64,000 nt of DNA from NCBI GenBank assembly GCA_002049455.2, contig KV918794.1, positions 1 to 64,000 on the forward strand, read 5' to 3'. The stretch comes from Porphyra umbilicalis. Taxonomy: Eukaryota; Rhodophyta; Bangiophyceae; Bangiales; Bangiaceae. Made by a program: the position numbers and the translations under genes. Below, one piece after another: positions 1 through 11,083 of the stretch. Position 1 is the first letter of the stretch, and every line of letters begins with the position of its first letter. The notes beneath the pieces were generated by a model, which was not told the DNA's origin, made no database searches, and saw only the letters and a list, made by a program, of their open reading frames with translations.

Positions 1-454
1 GATTCTATGTGCTGACATGCCGTGGGTCGACTCACGAACTGTACCCACGAGAGCCACCACAAAACCATGTCAATGTGTGTGGTCCTTGGCGTCCTGGGGA
101 ATCCGCCCACGTCGCTCTGGCCTTTCCACATGGCAAAAAGTCGTTTGTGTCCCACCCACGGTTAGTCACCACTGCGCTGGACAGGACCGTCCAAACCTGT
201 GCGTGCGGAACGTTTTCAACGAGGCCGTGAGGTTTTTCAAAGCGGATCATTCCATCGATTTGCACGTCTGACCTGTGCGGGCGTCGCCCTGCAGGGCGAC
301 CCCAGCGCAGCGAGTCGTCAACCACGTACCTCGTGGAATCGAAAAAAACGCGCTTGCAGCCTGCAAGCACGTGTTTGCACTAGTGCATAACAGAGAACAA
401 ACAGGCGTTTTTGACCTACATTGGTCAGGAATTGTGTGTGTTTGTTCACGGGTG
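1..454. repeat. Left flank shared by both transposon copies
   Basis: This stretch is repeated almost base for base at 10604-11060, immediately left of the second transposon copy, with only small indels. It holds short perfect or near-perfect palindromes (CTTGCAGCCTGCAAG near 352-366, CACTAGTG near 376-383). I see no convincing gene. Either it is part of the mobile element, whose true left end would then lie at or before base 1, or it is flanking DNA duplicated with the element. The window cannot decide between these. Confidence 0.75.
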
Positions 455-477
455 ACATCGTCGCGAAAATATACCAC
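455..477 (+). repeat. Left terminal inverted repeat candidate, copy A
   Basis: These 23 bases start ACATCGTCGCGAAAAT and match the reverse complement of 10206-10228 at 22 of 23 positions. The identical sequence occurs at 11061-11083 in copy B. It is the best candidate for an element end, because homology between the two copies stops exactly at the partner repeat on the right. On the left, however, homology continues past it to base 1. Confidence 0.65.
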
Positions 478-1179
478 TCTACTGGGGGTGTGCTGCGCGT
501 GCTGCGCGTGCTGCGGGCTGCTGCGGGCCGAAATTCTTACTCCCGATCTGAAATTCTTGCTGGCCCAGACGGCCCTGTGCTGGCCACGAGGGAACGTGGG
601 CTACAAGCGGAGCCCTCATCAATCTACGACGACGCGGAGGGAAACTGCTTGATGTAGCCTCCCAAAAAGCAGGCTACAAGTCGGTCGGCTTGAAGGATAT
701 TTGTAGCACGTGGGACGATTCAATGCCTGCCAGCGACGGCTGGTCACGGATCAACTCTGGCCGTTGATCACGGGAATGTAGTGGGGTTCGCTGTCCGGTA
801 CGTACGTGGCCGTGGCCCCCTGTGATCCTCAGTGATCCTCGAGTGCGTGGCCGGTCAGGTCTCGCGGCGACGCCGCGCGCTTGCCCCCGCCCCGCCACGC
901 GCCCGTCCCATGCCCCCGCCCCGCCGATGCCCCGCCCAAGCCCCTGCCCCGCCGCGCCCGTGCCCCCACCATGCGAATGCCCCCGCCCCGCCCCGCCGCG
1001 CCAATGCCCCCGCCCTACTCCACAACTCGGGTGCTTCTGCCCCGCCGCGCGCCCATGCCCCACACTGCCAAGCAGCGCCCTGGTCCCCTTCCCATCGGTG
1101 CCTGACATCACTGTGGAACACTGCGCAACGACCTTTTCTTCCTTCCCCCCGCCCCCGCCCCGACCTTTCTTTCCCTGGC

Positions 1180-1230
<51 letters not shown>

Positions 1231-1283
1231 ACGGCACACTCTTCTCCTCCCGCCGAGATGATTTCCCAGATACTGCACCGGCT

Positions 1284-4200
1284 TTACTCGGAGCCGTCCT
1301 CACTGTCAGATGCGCACTCACCCAGGCCCTCTCGAACAACAAACGCATTAACAAAAAAGCGAGACGCCCGTCGCTCCTCCGCCGTGTTGGGGACGTCGTC
1401 GGGCATCACCGTAACGCCGTGGCGCTCACTGAGGTCCTCCCAGTCATACTCGACGGCAATCCAGCTCACAATGTCCGCAGTCGTAAGCACGTCGAGGCGT
1501 ACTGCGCTCCCTCTGCCTCCATATCCCATTGTAGGCGCTCACACCCGTACTTGGTCAGCACGCATCCGGGTTCGCCGTAGCCTTTTCCGCTCGCCGCACC
1601 ACCAGCCGCTCCCAGCCGCGGGCCCGTGTCGTTACCACTAGGGCGGCCTGACCGACCCGAATGGCCCCATCTGGTCGGCGGTACCGCAGCCAGTCAAACC
1701 ACGGTGACCCATGGAAAACCGGCGCGGCCCGGATAGTGTGTTGGGCGCGCCCTCGCCTCGGTTGAGAGGCGTCGCCATAATAGAGGTTTCCGCTCCTGCA
1801 GAGGAGCGTACTCTCGGGACGACACAGCACAGCCGCCAAGCCAGGGATACTGTGGCTCCTGGCCAGCTCAGCCAGAGAGTACTTCTTGGCATACCGCCGC
1901 CGCCGCCGCTGCCGCCGCTGCGGACGGCTGCGCCGTGTCCCTGCCGAGTCATAGTCGCCCGTGTCGGTCCCTGGTCCCTCCTCCTCCGCGTCGGCGTTGT
2001 CCTCCTCTCCGTCGTGGAGCAGGGTGTACACCTGCTCGCTCAGCACAAGTTGCTCGACGAACTGGTCCCTCCTCTTGTTGGTAAGCTTGTAAGGCCTTAA
2101 CTGCCTTGTGTAGGGCCTCATTATACGCACTGTTGCCGTCACCGACGTTACCCCTGAGGCGAAACTCGTCCAGAAGATGCGCCGACATGCGGTGAAGCTT
2201 GGTGTGTTGGGGTGGCCCCAGTACGGGCTGAAAGACCTCAACCACCCACGCGTGGGCCTTCTTGGCCAGCACAACCGCCTCCGAGTACAGAATACCACCG
2301 CCCTGGTTGGTACACTGTGCGGCAAAGAGTGCGTTTGTCACGACAACCAGCTCGCAAATAGCCGCAGTCAAAGCGCTGTGGTGGTCGCCATTGCCCGGGG
2401 CGCCCGCTACGCCCACGACACCGAAAGGCAGGAATGGTAGGGCACGACGGTGCTCACTGCCCGTCATTGTGGCCTGCCTTGTAGCCTCTGGGACAAAGTA
2501 CCTGTGACATAGGAGCCCATACTGCCAAAAGGGACTGATAGCACGGTAGCCTCTTGTCAGTACGCGGATACGGTGAAGGGATGTGAGCCACAGCCTGCCC
2601 CCAAGCAATAAACACACCCAGTAGGGCTCAAAACGTACCCAGGGTGGATGTACGGCACGCGCAAACGACGCGACGCGTGCTTGAACCGCATATTGATGCC
2701 ACGCTCGGTGTTTGTGACGGTGTCAAACCGCGCATGGATCCACCTTCTGCCACCTTGCGGAGGTAAACAGGCACCTCGTTGGCGACCTTCCTGTTGATAC
2801 CAGTGTCCATGACCTACTCTCGGGCAACAACACACAGCACCAATACCAAAAGAGCTACTCGCGCCATGTCACGGGCCGTGCACAGTGAGATACTGAACGT
2901 ATACTGAACAGGACCGAGGCAGCATACCGATAGAGAGGCGCCCACATGGGCGCTCGCCCGCCCACCAAATGCAAGGAGCGAGCAGTTCTACTCTCGACGA
3001 GCTAAGAGACGTACGTGAAGGCGATCGAAGCCTGGCATCGATACAGCATGCGGGGACCATTTCCAGGCCAGCCCACGCGGCCATCGCAGGGACCACGCTG
3101 TTGAGGCTGTGCTCCAACTCTACCTCTGCACGCCTCGCCGCCGCGCCCAAAAGGTCCCATCGTGGCGTTCTTGAGCTGCGCCCGTACGTCTCCTGGACGT
3201 CTCTGCTAGGAGCATCGGCCCCGGACGCCGAGCACGAGTCCTCCCGTCCCACCATGCAGGGCGTACAGGGAAAGAGACAGCCAGTACCCTTCAGGCACAT
3301 TACGGCACGCTCCTCAGGTTGATCACACACGTAAAGGAGGGCACGTGGGGAGACACGCACTCGACCACCGCCGGGTAAGTTCAGCCACGCCCCACGGTGG
3401 CTGGCCAGCACGCTGCCCCGAAAGACGAGGTGTAAAATCCGCTGGAGCAGCTCGGAACGCACCTCATGGCCTTTGCGCGTCTTTATGAACTTGGACTCGA
3501 CCTGTGGGATGTACGCTAGTGTGACCCATCGCACGTCCTTGGTGTTGATGTTGACGACGCGCATACGCAAAGGGTAAGCCGATACTGCTCCGCTGCTGCT
3601 GAGCACAGTAGCATCAGAGTACAGGTGCATCGCCAGTATCTCGTATCCTCGTGCATAGTGCCCTCGACGTGGGCTTGCTGCTTCCGGTACATCTCCCCGT
3701 CCCAGCTGCCTCGCAGTAGCACCGACTGTGGCCCTTCCACGCCATTGTCAGCTGGAGACGGCGGCGGTCCCCAGCACAGGTCCCCTAGCTCCACTTGCAT
3801 GATCTCCTCCTGGGCAGCGTCGAACGCGTCGCGGAAGAAGACGGGGTACTTGCGACCGTCAACCGCCATAACAACCTTTTTCCAGTTGAGAGGGGCGACG
3901 AGAGAGCGCTTGAATCGTCGAACGGCGGCAATAAACCGGTTTGCAGTGTGGAAGGCTGCTGTAAATGGCGTGCGGGAGGCGGAACTTGCCGCCTCTACCT
4001 CCTTGGTGTACCGGTACAACCGGCGCAGCTCCTGTTGCGACAGGCCGCATCCGCCGCCCGACGTGCAGGCAAACGTGAAAACGTGCCACAGGTCTTGGCT
4101 CAGCCACGGGGCGCGCCCTCCCCCGCTGCCTCCTCCGCCCTCCAGTGGTGGAAAAGCGGTGGTTGCACGCCTGGCGTCCCCAAAGCGCTCGTAGTGGTCG

Positions 4201-4892
4201 AAAACCTGCTCACATAAACCCCGATCGCCACCGGCCCGGGGCTCTGAGCTTCCGTACCGCCGTCCTCGTCTCGTACTCCTCCCCGCCGGCACCACTCCCA
4301 CGGCCATGCCCACGCGCAGCCGCATGTACTCTCCAGTCGTATCCTCATTATCCCCGACAGATCCATCGGTCGGGTTGGCACCGGCGGTGTTGCCTCGACG
4401 GCGCGCACGCCTCCGGTGACGGTTCTGCGCGTCAGCACGGCGCGCTCGCCTGGTACTCTCAGACGGGGCGCCTCGCCGGGCGCGACCCCGTCGAGGCGAC
4501 GGCTTTGGAGGAGAGGCAGGTGCTGTGATTGCCCGAGCGAGCTCCAGGAATACCTCAGACTCCAGTCCTACTACGTCCCGCACACCCCCAACACCCCCAA
4601 CACCCCAACACCCCCAGCATCCCCAGCATCCCCAGCGTCCCCAGCACCCCAGCATTAGACGTGCCAGCCGTCGCGGCAGTGGCAGCCTCGCGGCAATACC
4701 CATTGCAACCGTAGGGCCACCAGACTCATCAGACTCAATGCAAATGGCAGAACGCACTGCAACCGCAGGACCTCCGGGCTCACCAGAATCCTCAGACGCA
4801 TCAGACTCTATACAAATGGTGTTGATACCCTCACACCTCGTGGGCGTTGCCTCACGTGCGCGTGTGCCGCATGCCGGTGCTGTCCGAGGCAT
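1284..4892 (-). pseudogene. Plavaka-type transposase, frame-disrupted, copy A
   Basis: The gene reads leftward from the ATG at 4892. The N-terminus has two ICIESD-type acidic repeats and a low-complexity Gly/Pro region encoded by a CCCCAACAC/CCCCAGCAT minisatellite (about 4575-4660). A Arg-rich stretch follows, then conserved blocks: LCEQVFDHYERFG, HLYSDATVLSSSG, VCDQPEERAVMC followed by CLFPCTPC, ELEHSLNSVVPAMAAWAGL, KLHRMSAHLLDEFRLRG, YNEALHKAVK, HGSPWFDWLRYRRPDG and a C-terminal acidic tail. These are the recognisable blocks of Plavaka transposases (CACTA superfamily); the YSD and CDQPE aspartates are likely catalytic by analogy. At least two introns are expected, with donors CAC|GTACGT and CCTGG|GTACGT, as worked out in copy B. 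Relative to copy B there is a frameshift at about 3637-3641 and others near 3165-3215, 1709 and 1571. It is therefore treated as a pseudogene. Confidence 0.8.
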
Positions 4893-5800
4893 CGACTAAA
4901 ACAGCGGCCGCAGTCTGCTGCTCGGCACGGAAAACTCATCGACGCAAGCCACCAGCACTCGTAAGCAGGACAGAGCGGGCCTGGAGCTGACCCACGTGGG
5001 AAGAGGTGCAGCGTCGACCGGGTCGGGAAGAAGACGGGCAGTGGCACGAATGCATCATTCAGATATGCTGACTGTAAAGTAACCCCAGCCAGTAACACCA
5101 GAAGTAACCCCACAAGGTTCACAATATGAAATCGTATCTGTCAGTCTGTCAGCACTGGCCCCTGATCAAGAGATTGTGGGGCATCGAATGGTCTTCTCGG
5201 TAATGGAAGAGAGCCCCCCAGCCTCGTGCGGGCACCGAGCCATCATTTTGCCTGCCTGAGGGCGCTGGGTGCTCAGGAGCCACCTGATCACAGCTGCACG
5301 GGGCCGCGTGATGGTAGCTCGATACTGATGGCGAGCACTGATTGGTGCTGCGAAGCACTCCAGGTTGGCGACAGGCAAGCTGCCCAGGTTGTGTCCGCCG
5401 TGTCCGGCTCGTGTCGGCTTTTTGGGACAGGCGAGACGGCCCGCCAACACTGCTGGCAAGGGCCTTTCTCCAGGCCTTTCTCACGGCCCTTCTCGTTGGC
5501 CCGTTTTTGGCCCACGCCACGGCCCAGCAACACCTCCGGCAAGGGCTTTCTTTGGCCCGGTAACACCTCTTCCACGGGCGTTCTGGGGGCCCTCCTGTCC
5601 CGCCCCACTACTGCTGGTGGGTGTCCTTAAAGCCCGCTGGTCAGTTCGTCTGTGATACCTCCTTGAGGCGGCCCGCACCGCGACAAACGGGCTCCCAGCA
5701 TCCTTACGGACCCTCTCCCTGACCCCCACACGGACCCCCCCCCCTCCGACCCCGCACAGACGCTCGAACCCCCCTTCTGCCCGCGCCCGCAGTTGGCAGA
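4893..5800. promoter_or_regulatory. Divergent intergenic region between the two transposon genes, copy A
   Basis: About 900 bp separate the leftward transposase start from the rightward gene. It contains imperfect GGCC-centred repeats such as CAAGGGC and CTTTCTCCAGGC around 5455-5590. Most of it (about 5153-5940) is missing from copy B. No clear TATA box is seen. It presumably contains both promoters, which is inferred only from gene orientation. Confidence 0.4.
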
Positions 5801-6062
5801 ATGGCGAATGCTTCCTCTTTGGGCCGCCTACTCGTGTGCATTGGCAACGTACTGGACAGAGAGGAGACCGGAGGCCGCGGGGACCGTGGGGCAGCGGCTG
5901 CAGCCGCCGGCGATGGCCGGAATGGACCAGGGACCGGAGGCGACGGCCGTCGACGCCTACCGAGTCGCGGACGGAGCACCGACGGCCGCCGCCGACAAGG
6001 GCCGGGAGTCGACGGCCTCCCTTCTGAGCGCCCGCCGTCCTCGCTTCCGCGATTCCGGAGCA

Positions 6063-6410
6063 GCAGCCGCGCCCCGCCGCCTACTGCCGCCGCCCCGCCG
6101 CCTACTGCCGCCGCCGCCCCGCCGCCTACTGCCGCCGCCCCGCCGCCTACTGCCGCCGCCGCCCCGGCCGCCTACTGCCCTCGCCCCGCCGCCTGCTGCC
6201 CTCGCCCCGCCGCCTACTGCCCCCGTCCCGCCGCCTGCTGCTCCCGCCCGCCGCCTACTGCCCTCGCCCCGCCGCCTACTGCCCCCGTCCCGCCGCCTGC
6301 TGCTCCCGCCCCGCCGCCTACTGCCCTCGCCCCGCCGCCTACTGCCCCCGCCCCGCCGCCTACTGCCCCCGTCCCGCCGCCTGCTGCTCCCGCCCCGCCG
6401 CCCTACTGGC
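6063..6410 (+). repeat. Coding minisatellite CCGCCTACTGCC, copy A
   Basis: This is a run of about 20-bp units of the form CCGCCTACTGCCCCCGCCC, coding Pro-Pro-Thr-Ala-Pro repeats in one frame. The matching block in copy B is about 15906-16200. It contains the word TACTGCC, which recurs in the intron and 3' arrays of the same element. Confidence 0.8.
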
Positions 6411-6919
6411 CGCCGCCCTGCCGCGTGTTGCCACTCCCTCGACGCGTGCTGCCACTCCCTCGACGCGAGCTGTCACTCCGACGCGTGCTGCCACTCCCCC
6501 GCCGCGTGCTGCCACTCCCCGCCGCCTGCTCCCCCGCCGCGTGCTGCCACTTCTCCCCCCGCAAGACGAGCGAAACTTGTCCCACTCGTCGCGTCGCACT
6601 CGGAGTATGGCTGGCGGCCAGGCTGGTTCCCGCGCTGGGAGCGCACCTGCCGGCGTCGGCACGCCCCGCTCTGCCGCGGGAGGATGCTCGGGCGGATCGG
6701 CGATGAGGAGGGCCAACAAGGACACCAGTCTCCCGGCTGAACAACTGTACGTTCTCTCTGCAGTATACTGCGTGCCTTGCCTCTTTTTTTGCTTTTCCTG
6801 TCGCTTCTTGCATGGAGGTCGGAGCTGTCCGTGCTCCGCGTGCGTCGATACTGGCGCACTGGAGCGATGTCGTGTGCCGGTGGGCGTCCTGTGCCGACAG
6901 CTGACCCGAGTACTTTCTA

Positions 6920-7030
6920 TTACTGCCCTTACTGCCCCTTACTGCCCCTTACTGCCCCTTACTGCCCCTATACTGCCCCGTGCTGCCCCTTTACTGCCCC
7001 GTGCTGCCCCCTTACTGCCCCGTGCTGCCC
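6920..7030 (+). repeat. Intronic TTACTGCCCC array, copy A
   Basis: Tandem 11- to 14-bp units TTACTGCCCC and CGTGCTGCCCC fill the end of intron 1 just before the acceptor. Copy B has a shorter version at about 16608-16675. Confidence 0.85.
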
Positions 7031-8748
7031 CATTTCTTCCCCTGTTCTCAGCCAGACCAAACTGTCAACCTTTTGGCCCGGCCGAAAGTGGCCAGCCCAG
7101 CAGGATGGCGAGACCTCGGCTGCTGCTGGCACTCCGACCAAGTCATCCACGCCCAAGGCGTCTAGTTCACGCAAGCGCCTGCGCGACCGCGTGGTTTCGG
7201 CAGCGGTGGAAGACGCTGCCAACGCACTGACGTGGCGTGTCGACGGCGTCGCGGTACCGGTTGAGCCCCCTTCCTGGTGCACCAGTACGTCAAACGCCCT
7301 GCTGTCGGCGCATATTGCCGCGCACAACAGCTTCGTCTCGGCACGTGCTGCCCAAGAGATGGCCATCCAGACAGCTCAAGCATACGCCAAGACATTTGCC
7401 CCCGCGGCCAAGCGTCGTCGCGGAGTCAGCCCGTCAGCGGATGCCGACGGCGCTGATACTACCGGCTCTGGTTTGGATGGGGAGCCACCGGCCACTGTCA
7501 CCCCGCTATCACCAAGCAAGCTGTCACCCCGGGCGCGGCCAGCGGCAAAGGCCACTGCGGGTGGCACGGCAAGCGAGGACGCGCTGCCGAGGGGCACGAG
7601 GGGCAAGCCACGGATCCAGGCGCTGCGCAGCTGCCTCACTAAGCGCATGCACAATGGCATCCTGGCGCCGTCCACCAACGACGACGTGTACCACTCCCGC
7701 GAGACCCCCAGGCCGTTTCTGGCGGCCGTCGTGATGGAGGTGGCCAAAGTCGACAAGAAGGACGCTGAAAAGCTCCTGCTGACCAACTTCTCCGTCCCCG
7801 CGGTCAATAACTCGAAGCTCCCTAGCTCCAAGATGCTCAAGCCGTGGCTAGGTAAGACGCGCAACAACGTACACTTTAACCTCAAGGACTGTATCTTTCG
7901 GGCGTGGACGGCGGGCAGCGGCTACGGCGGTACATCCAAGGCGGAGACAAGGCGGTTCTTACATGGCCGGGGGTACCTCAGGGGTGCCAACGGGCGTCGG
8001 GGAGTCCTCAACGCCTTCCTGGCTGTGGTTTCCCACTGTGGTGGGGACCCGGACAAGTACACCTTTCCTGACGGGGATGACGGAGACGCACTGGCCTCGA
8101 CGGTGCTCGCCACGCTGGCCTTTGTGCTGAGCAAGGTACGTTATTGGCGCCATGGACGGAGAGTGTACTGTGGCTGGGGTGTTGCAAAAGCGCTGTAGGG
8201 GGTTCCATTGAGGTACTGGCCGATACTGACCGGCACTTGAAGCCACACAGTTGCTTGAGTGTGTCGTCTCTGTGGCTCGTGTGTCTGTGACCCATGCAGA
8301 TTCGTATGTGCCTGGAGGGAGAGTACCTCTCTGCGGACGGCAGGAAGGTGAACGAGTGCGTGCTGCACGGCGGGAAGATGAAAGCGGGGCGCGCCGCTTG
8401 GGCGAAAGAGTTGACTTACCTGCATGTGGAGGTTGATGAGTCAGGAGACTACTGGGCCAAGCTCTTCAAGACAAACCAGGACGAGGACGACCGGGCAACC
8501 ATTCCCAACTCCCCCGAAGAAGGTGAGCCCCCTGCTGTCCACTTGGGCGTCAACGTGAATGCCCGCGCCGACGACAAGGACGTTACTGAGAGCGAGCACG
8601 CAAGTCTGAGACAGATGGTGCGCAACTGGGTGGCGGCGCGGAAGGAGGTCGTGGACCTCGACGGGGATGGGGATGACGAGGACGGAGACGGTGGTGGGGC
8701 GAGCAGCGGCGGCGGCCACGCGCCGGCCCATGGTGGTGCGGGCGGTGG

Positions 8749-9109
8749 GGCAGGCGGTGGCGGTGGCGGCGGGGCGGGCGCCCCCGTCGATGCGCCGCCG
8801 CGCGGTGGGGCAGGCGGTGGCGGTGGCGGCGGGGCGGGCGCCCCCGTCGATGCGCCGCCGCGCGGTGGGGCAGGCGGTGGCGGTGGCGGCGGGGCGGGCG
8901 CCCTCGTCGATGCGCCGCCGCGCGGTGGGGCAGGCGGTGGCGGTGGCGGCGGGGCGGGCGCCCCCATCGATGCGCCGCCGCGCGGTGGGGCAGGCGGTGG
9001 CGGTGGCGGCGGGGCGGGCGCCCCCGTCGATGCGCCGCCGCGCGGTGGGCAGGCGGTGGCGGTGGCGGCGGGGCGGGCGCCCCCGTCGATGCGCCGCCGC
9101 GCGGTGGGG
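8749..9109 (+). repeat. 60-bp in-frame minisatellite, copy A exon 3
   Basis: Six nearly identical 60-bp units encode Gly-rich blocks ending APVDAPPRGG. They differ by single substitutions, and the fifth-to-sixth junction lacks one G (about 9045-9049), which breaks the frame. Copy B has diverged, shorter versions at about 18380-18600, so the array was homogenised or expanded after the copies separated. Confidence 0.9.
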
Positions 9110-9417
9110 CAGGCGGTGGCGGTGGCGGCGGAGGCGGGGATGACGGAGGTGGATGGGGGCGCGAGCTGGCAGGCCATAGCTTGCCGCCACTGCCCTCGGT
9201 GCCGCGTCGGCTGGGTGCTGGGGTGGGGCGAGTGCCCAACTGGCAACGCCACCCCTTTGACCGCTCCGACTCTGAGGAGGAGGTGCGAAGGCCCAAGAAG
9301 AAGGTCTGGGAGCGGCGCCAGTTCGCGCGCACGGCGGGCCCGGCGGACAGTGACGATCAGTCATCGGATCCCGGGTTTTTCCCTAGCGCTCTGGGGACTG
9401 AGAGCAACACCTCATAG

Positions 9418-10205
9418 CGCGTTTGATGGTGTGTCTGCTACTCGCGTTGCTTGTGCTCTTGGCATTGCGTTGTTCTCGGTCTTGTTTCTGGCCTTTTTCA
9501 TTGTTTGCTGTGCTTGCGGGGGTGGGGGGTGGGGGTGGGGGCGAGGGGGCGGGGGGGAGCGGGGGAGCGGGGGGAGCGGGGGGAGCGAGGGGAAAGGGGT
9601 GGGCGAGCGGGGGTGCGGGGAGAGAGGGCGTACTGCCCGTACTGCCCCCCCCCCCCCCCCCTCCCACGTACTGCCCGTACTGCCCGTACTGCCCCCCCCC
9701 CCCCACATGAAGCGTGAGAGCGCCCTGTAAAATGCCTGTCTGTGTGCAACGTTCTGCGACGCGGTGAGCGATAACGTGGCGCAACAGGGGCCATTTACGA
9801 CGGCGCTTCCGCGTGCGCTGCGTATCCGGATTACGACCGCTGCGTAGCGACTGGGCGCGCGGCCACGAATCGCCGCAAGAGGGTGTCACGTAACTCCTCG
9901 GTAAATCCCGTAGGACGTCCTGCAGGGTGCCTCTGGGGCCTCTCTGGGCCTCTGGGTGCCTCCAGAATGCCTACTGGGTGTGCGCAAGATGCGCGCATGG
10001 CTCCCAGACACGACTTTGAGCAGTGTCAGATCGTACTGGGGATCTAAAATGCGAATATGGGACCTTACCCATTTGAAAGAACACTGGGAAACAGGGGTCC
10101 AGTACGCGACAAATCTCGGCAAATATCGTATGCGGGGCCCATTTGGGACCGTTTCAGATCAACCTGCAATACTGCTGGCCAACTCCCCAGGCACGTTCTC
10201 AGTAC
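9418..10205. other. Right subterminal region of copy A
   Basis: No gene is seen. It contains a GGGGGAGCG array (about 9545-9610), then GTACTGCCC repeats (about 9630-9700) with poly-C runs, then a conserved non-coding stretch with CCTCTGGG repeats (about 9925-9965). The same organisation is found at 18896-19550 in copy B. Subterminal short repeats are typical binding sites in CACTA-type elements; that role here is inferred. Confidence 0.6.
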
Positions 10206-10228
10206 GTGGTACATTTTCGCGACGATGT
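10206..10228 (-). repeat. Right terminal inverted repeat candidate, copy A
   Basis: This is the inverted partner of 455-477, ending TTTTCGCGACGATGT. Copy A and copy B sequences are homologous up to this point and unrelated directly after it, which marks the element end. Confidence 0.75.
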
Positions 10229-10327
10229 CGATTGCCGTAAATATGTCGTTTGCCGCATGTCGATTGCCGTATGTCGATTGCCGTATGTCAATTGCGGTAT
10301 GTCGATTGCCGATTGCCGTCTGTCGTA
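10224..10327 (+). repeat. 14-bp tandem repeat TGTCGATTGCCGTA abutting the element end
   Basis: About seven imperfect copies of TGTCGATTGCCGTA start inside the last bases of the inverted repeat (GATGT) and run rightward. Their phase with the element end suggests slippage or expansion from the junction itself. They are absent beside copy B. Confidence 0.8.
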
Positions 10328-10603
10328 AGGCGTGCGCCCGTCCGTGGACGCGCTCGTTGCGACGGCGCCGACGACCCGGCGGGCGTGCGCTCCGCGCTCG
10401 CGTGGCCGGTCTGCGTGCTGTCGCTCTTGATTAAGTGTGGGACGTGCGCGCGGCGGGGGGGACTGGTGGCGTATGGGTGTGTGGGGGGGGAGGGAGGGGG
10501 GAGGGGAGAAAGGGGGGGGGTGCCCCTCGTGACGGCTCTGACGGGGGTGTGGGGGGGATTGCGTATGTACTTTTTGCACTGTCGGGCTGTCTGTTCATGG
10601 GGA
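10328..10603. other. Spacer between transposon copies
   Basis: Short non-repeated DNA with a G-rich stretch (about 10445-10560) separates the 14-bp repeat array from the left flank of copy B. No gene or RNA is recognised. Confidence 0.6.
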
Positions 10604-11060
10604 GATTCTATGTGCTGACATGCCGTGGGTCGACTCACGAACTGTCACCCACGAGAGCCACCACAAAACCATGTCAATGTGTGTGGTCCTTGGCGTCCTG
10701 GGGAATCCGCCCACGTCGCTCTGGCCTTTCCACATGGCAAAAAGTCGTTTGTGTCCCACCCACGGTTAGTCACCACTGCGCTGGACAGGACCGTCCAAAC
10801 CTGTGCGTGCGGAACGCTTTTCAACGAGGCCGTGAGGTTTTTCAAAGCGGATCATTCCATCGATTTGCACGTCTGACCTGTCGCGGGCGTCGCCCTGCAG
10901 GGCGACCCCAGCGCAGCGAGTCGTCAACCACGTACCTCGTGGAATCGAAAAAACGCGCTTGCAGCCTGCAAGCACGTGTTTTGCACTAGTGCATAACAGA
11001 GAACAAACAGGCGTTTTTGACCTACATTGGTCAGGAATTGTGTGTGTTTGTTCACGGGTG

Positions 11061-11083
11061 ACATCGTCGCGAAAATATACCAC
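11061..11083 (+). repeat. Left terminal inverted repeat candidate, copy B
   Basis: Identical to 455-477 of copy A. It pairs with 20378-20400 in inverted orientation. Confidence 0.65.

Larger units (their letters stand above)
5801..9417 (+). pseudogene. Transposon-encoded protein of unknown function, three exons, copy A
   Basis: I do not recognise this family. Exon 1 ends at about 6749 after SLPAEQ and starts with MANASSLGRLL (5801). It is dominated by Pro/Ala/Thr repeats. Intron 1 begins GTACGTTCTC and ends at CTCAG (about 7048). Exon 2 (7049-8135) encodes a basic segment, an RLRDRVVSAAVEDAANAL helix, a KRRRG nuclear-signal-like patch and a conserved core with KDAEKLLLTNF, KPWLGKT and FHGRG-like motifs. 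Intron 2 (8136-8299, GTACGT...GCAG) is phase 0. Exon 3 encodes EGEYLSADGRKVNECVLHGGKMK, then a 60-bp Gly-rich coding minisatellite, then an acidic/basic tail DRSDSEEEVRRPKKK ending at 9417. One G is missing at about 9045-9049, and an extra C near 6555 shifts exon 1. By position it could be an accessory DNA-binding protein of the element (TnpA-like). This is inference. Confidence 0.6.
455..10228. mobile_element. Plavaka-type (CACTA superfamily) DNA transposon, copy A
   Basis: This large two-gene DNA transposon is bounded by inverted repeats at 455-477 and 10206-10228. The transposase gene (1284-4892) runs leftward. A spliced gene of unknown function (5801-9417) runs rightward from a shared upstream region of about 900 bp. 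A direct second copy lies at 11061-20400. The transposase matches the Plavaka layout: a YSDAT segment, a CDQPEE...CPFxPCxxC-like segment, an LHVMD segment, and an HGSPWFDWLRY C-terminus. A poly-C run of about 47 bases at 1182-1228 is much shorter in copy B. Several frameshifts show that this copy cannot encode either protein intact as assembled. The assignment to Plavaka is by motif recognition. Occurrence outside fungi and animals is an inference about host range, not something shown here. Confidence 0.8.

Noticed and set aside
822..1641. Overlapping long Pro/Arg-rich and Gly-rich frames on both strands
   Set aside because: They arise from C-runs and CCCCGCC repeats, show no conserved motif, and shift frame between the two copies.
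8749..9109. CRISPR-like regular repeats
   Set aside because: Units are contiguous, in frame and without unique spacers; they are a coding minisatellite in a eukaryotic gene.
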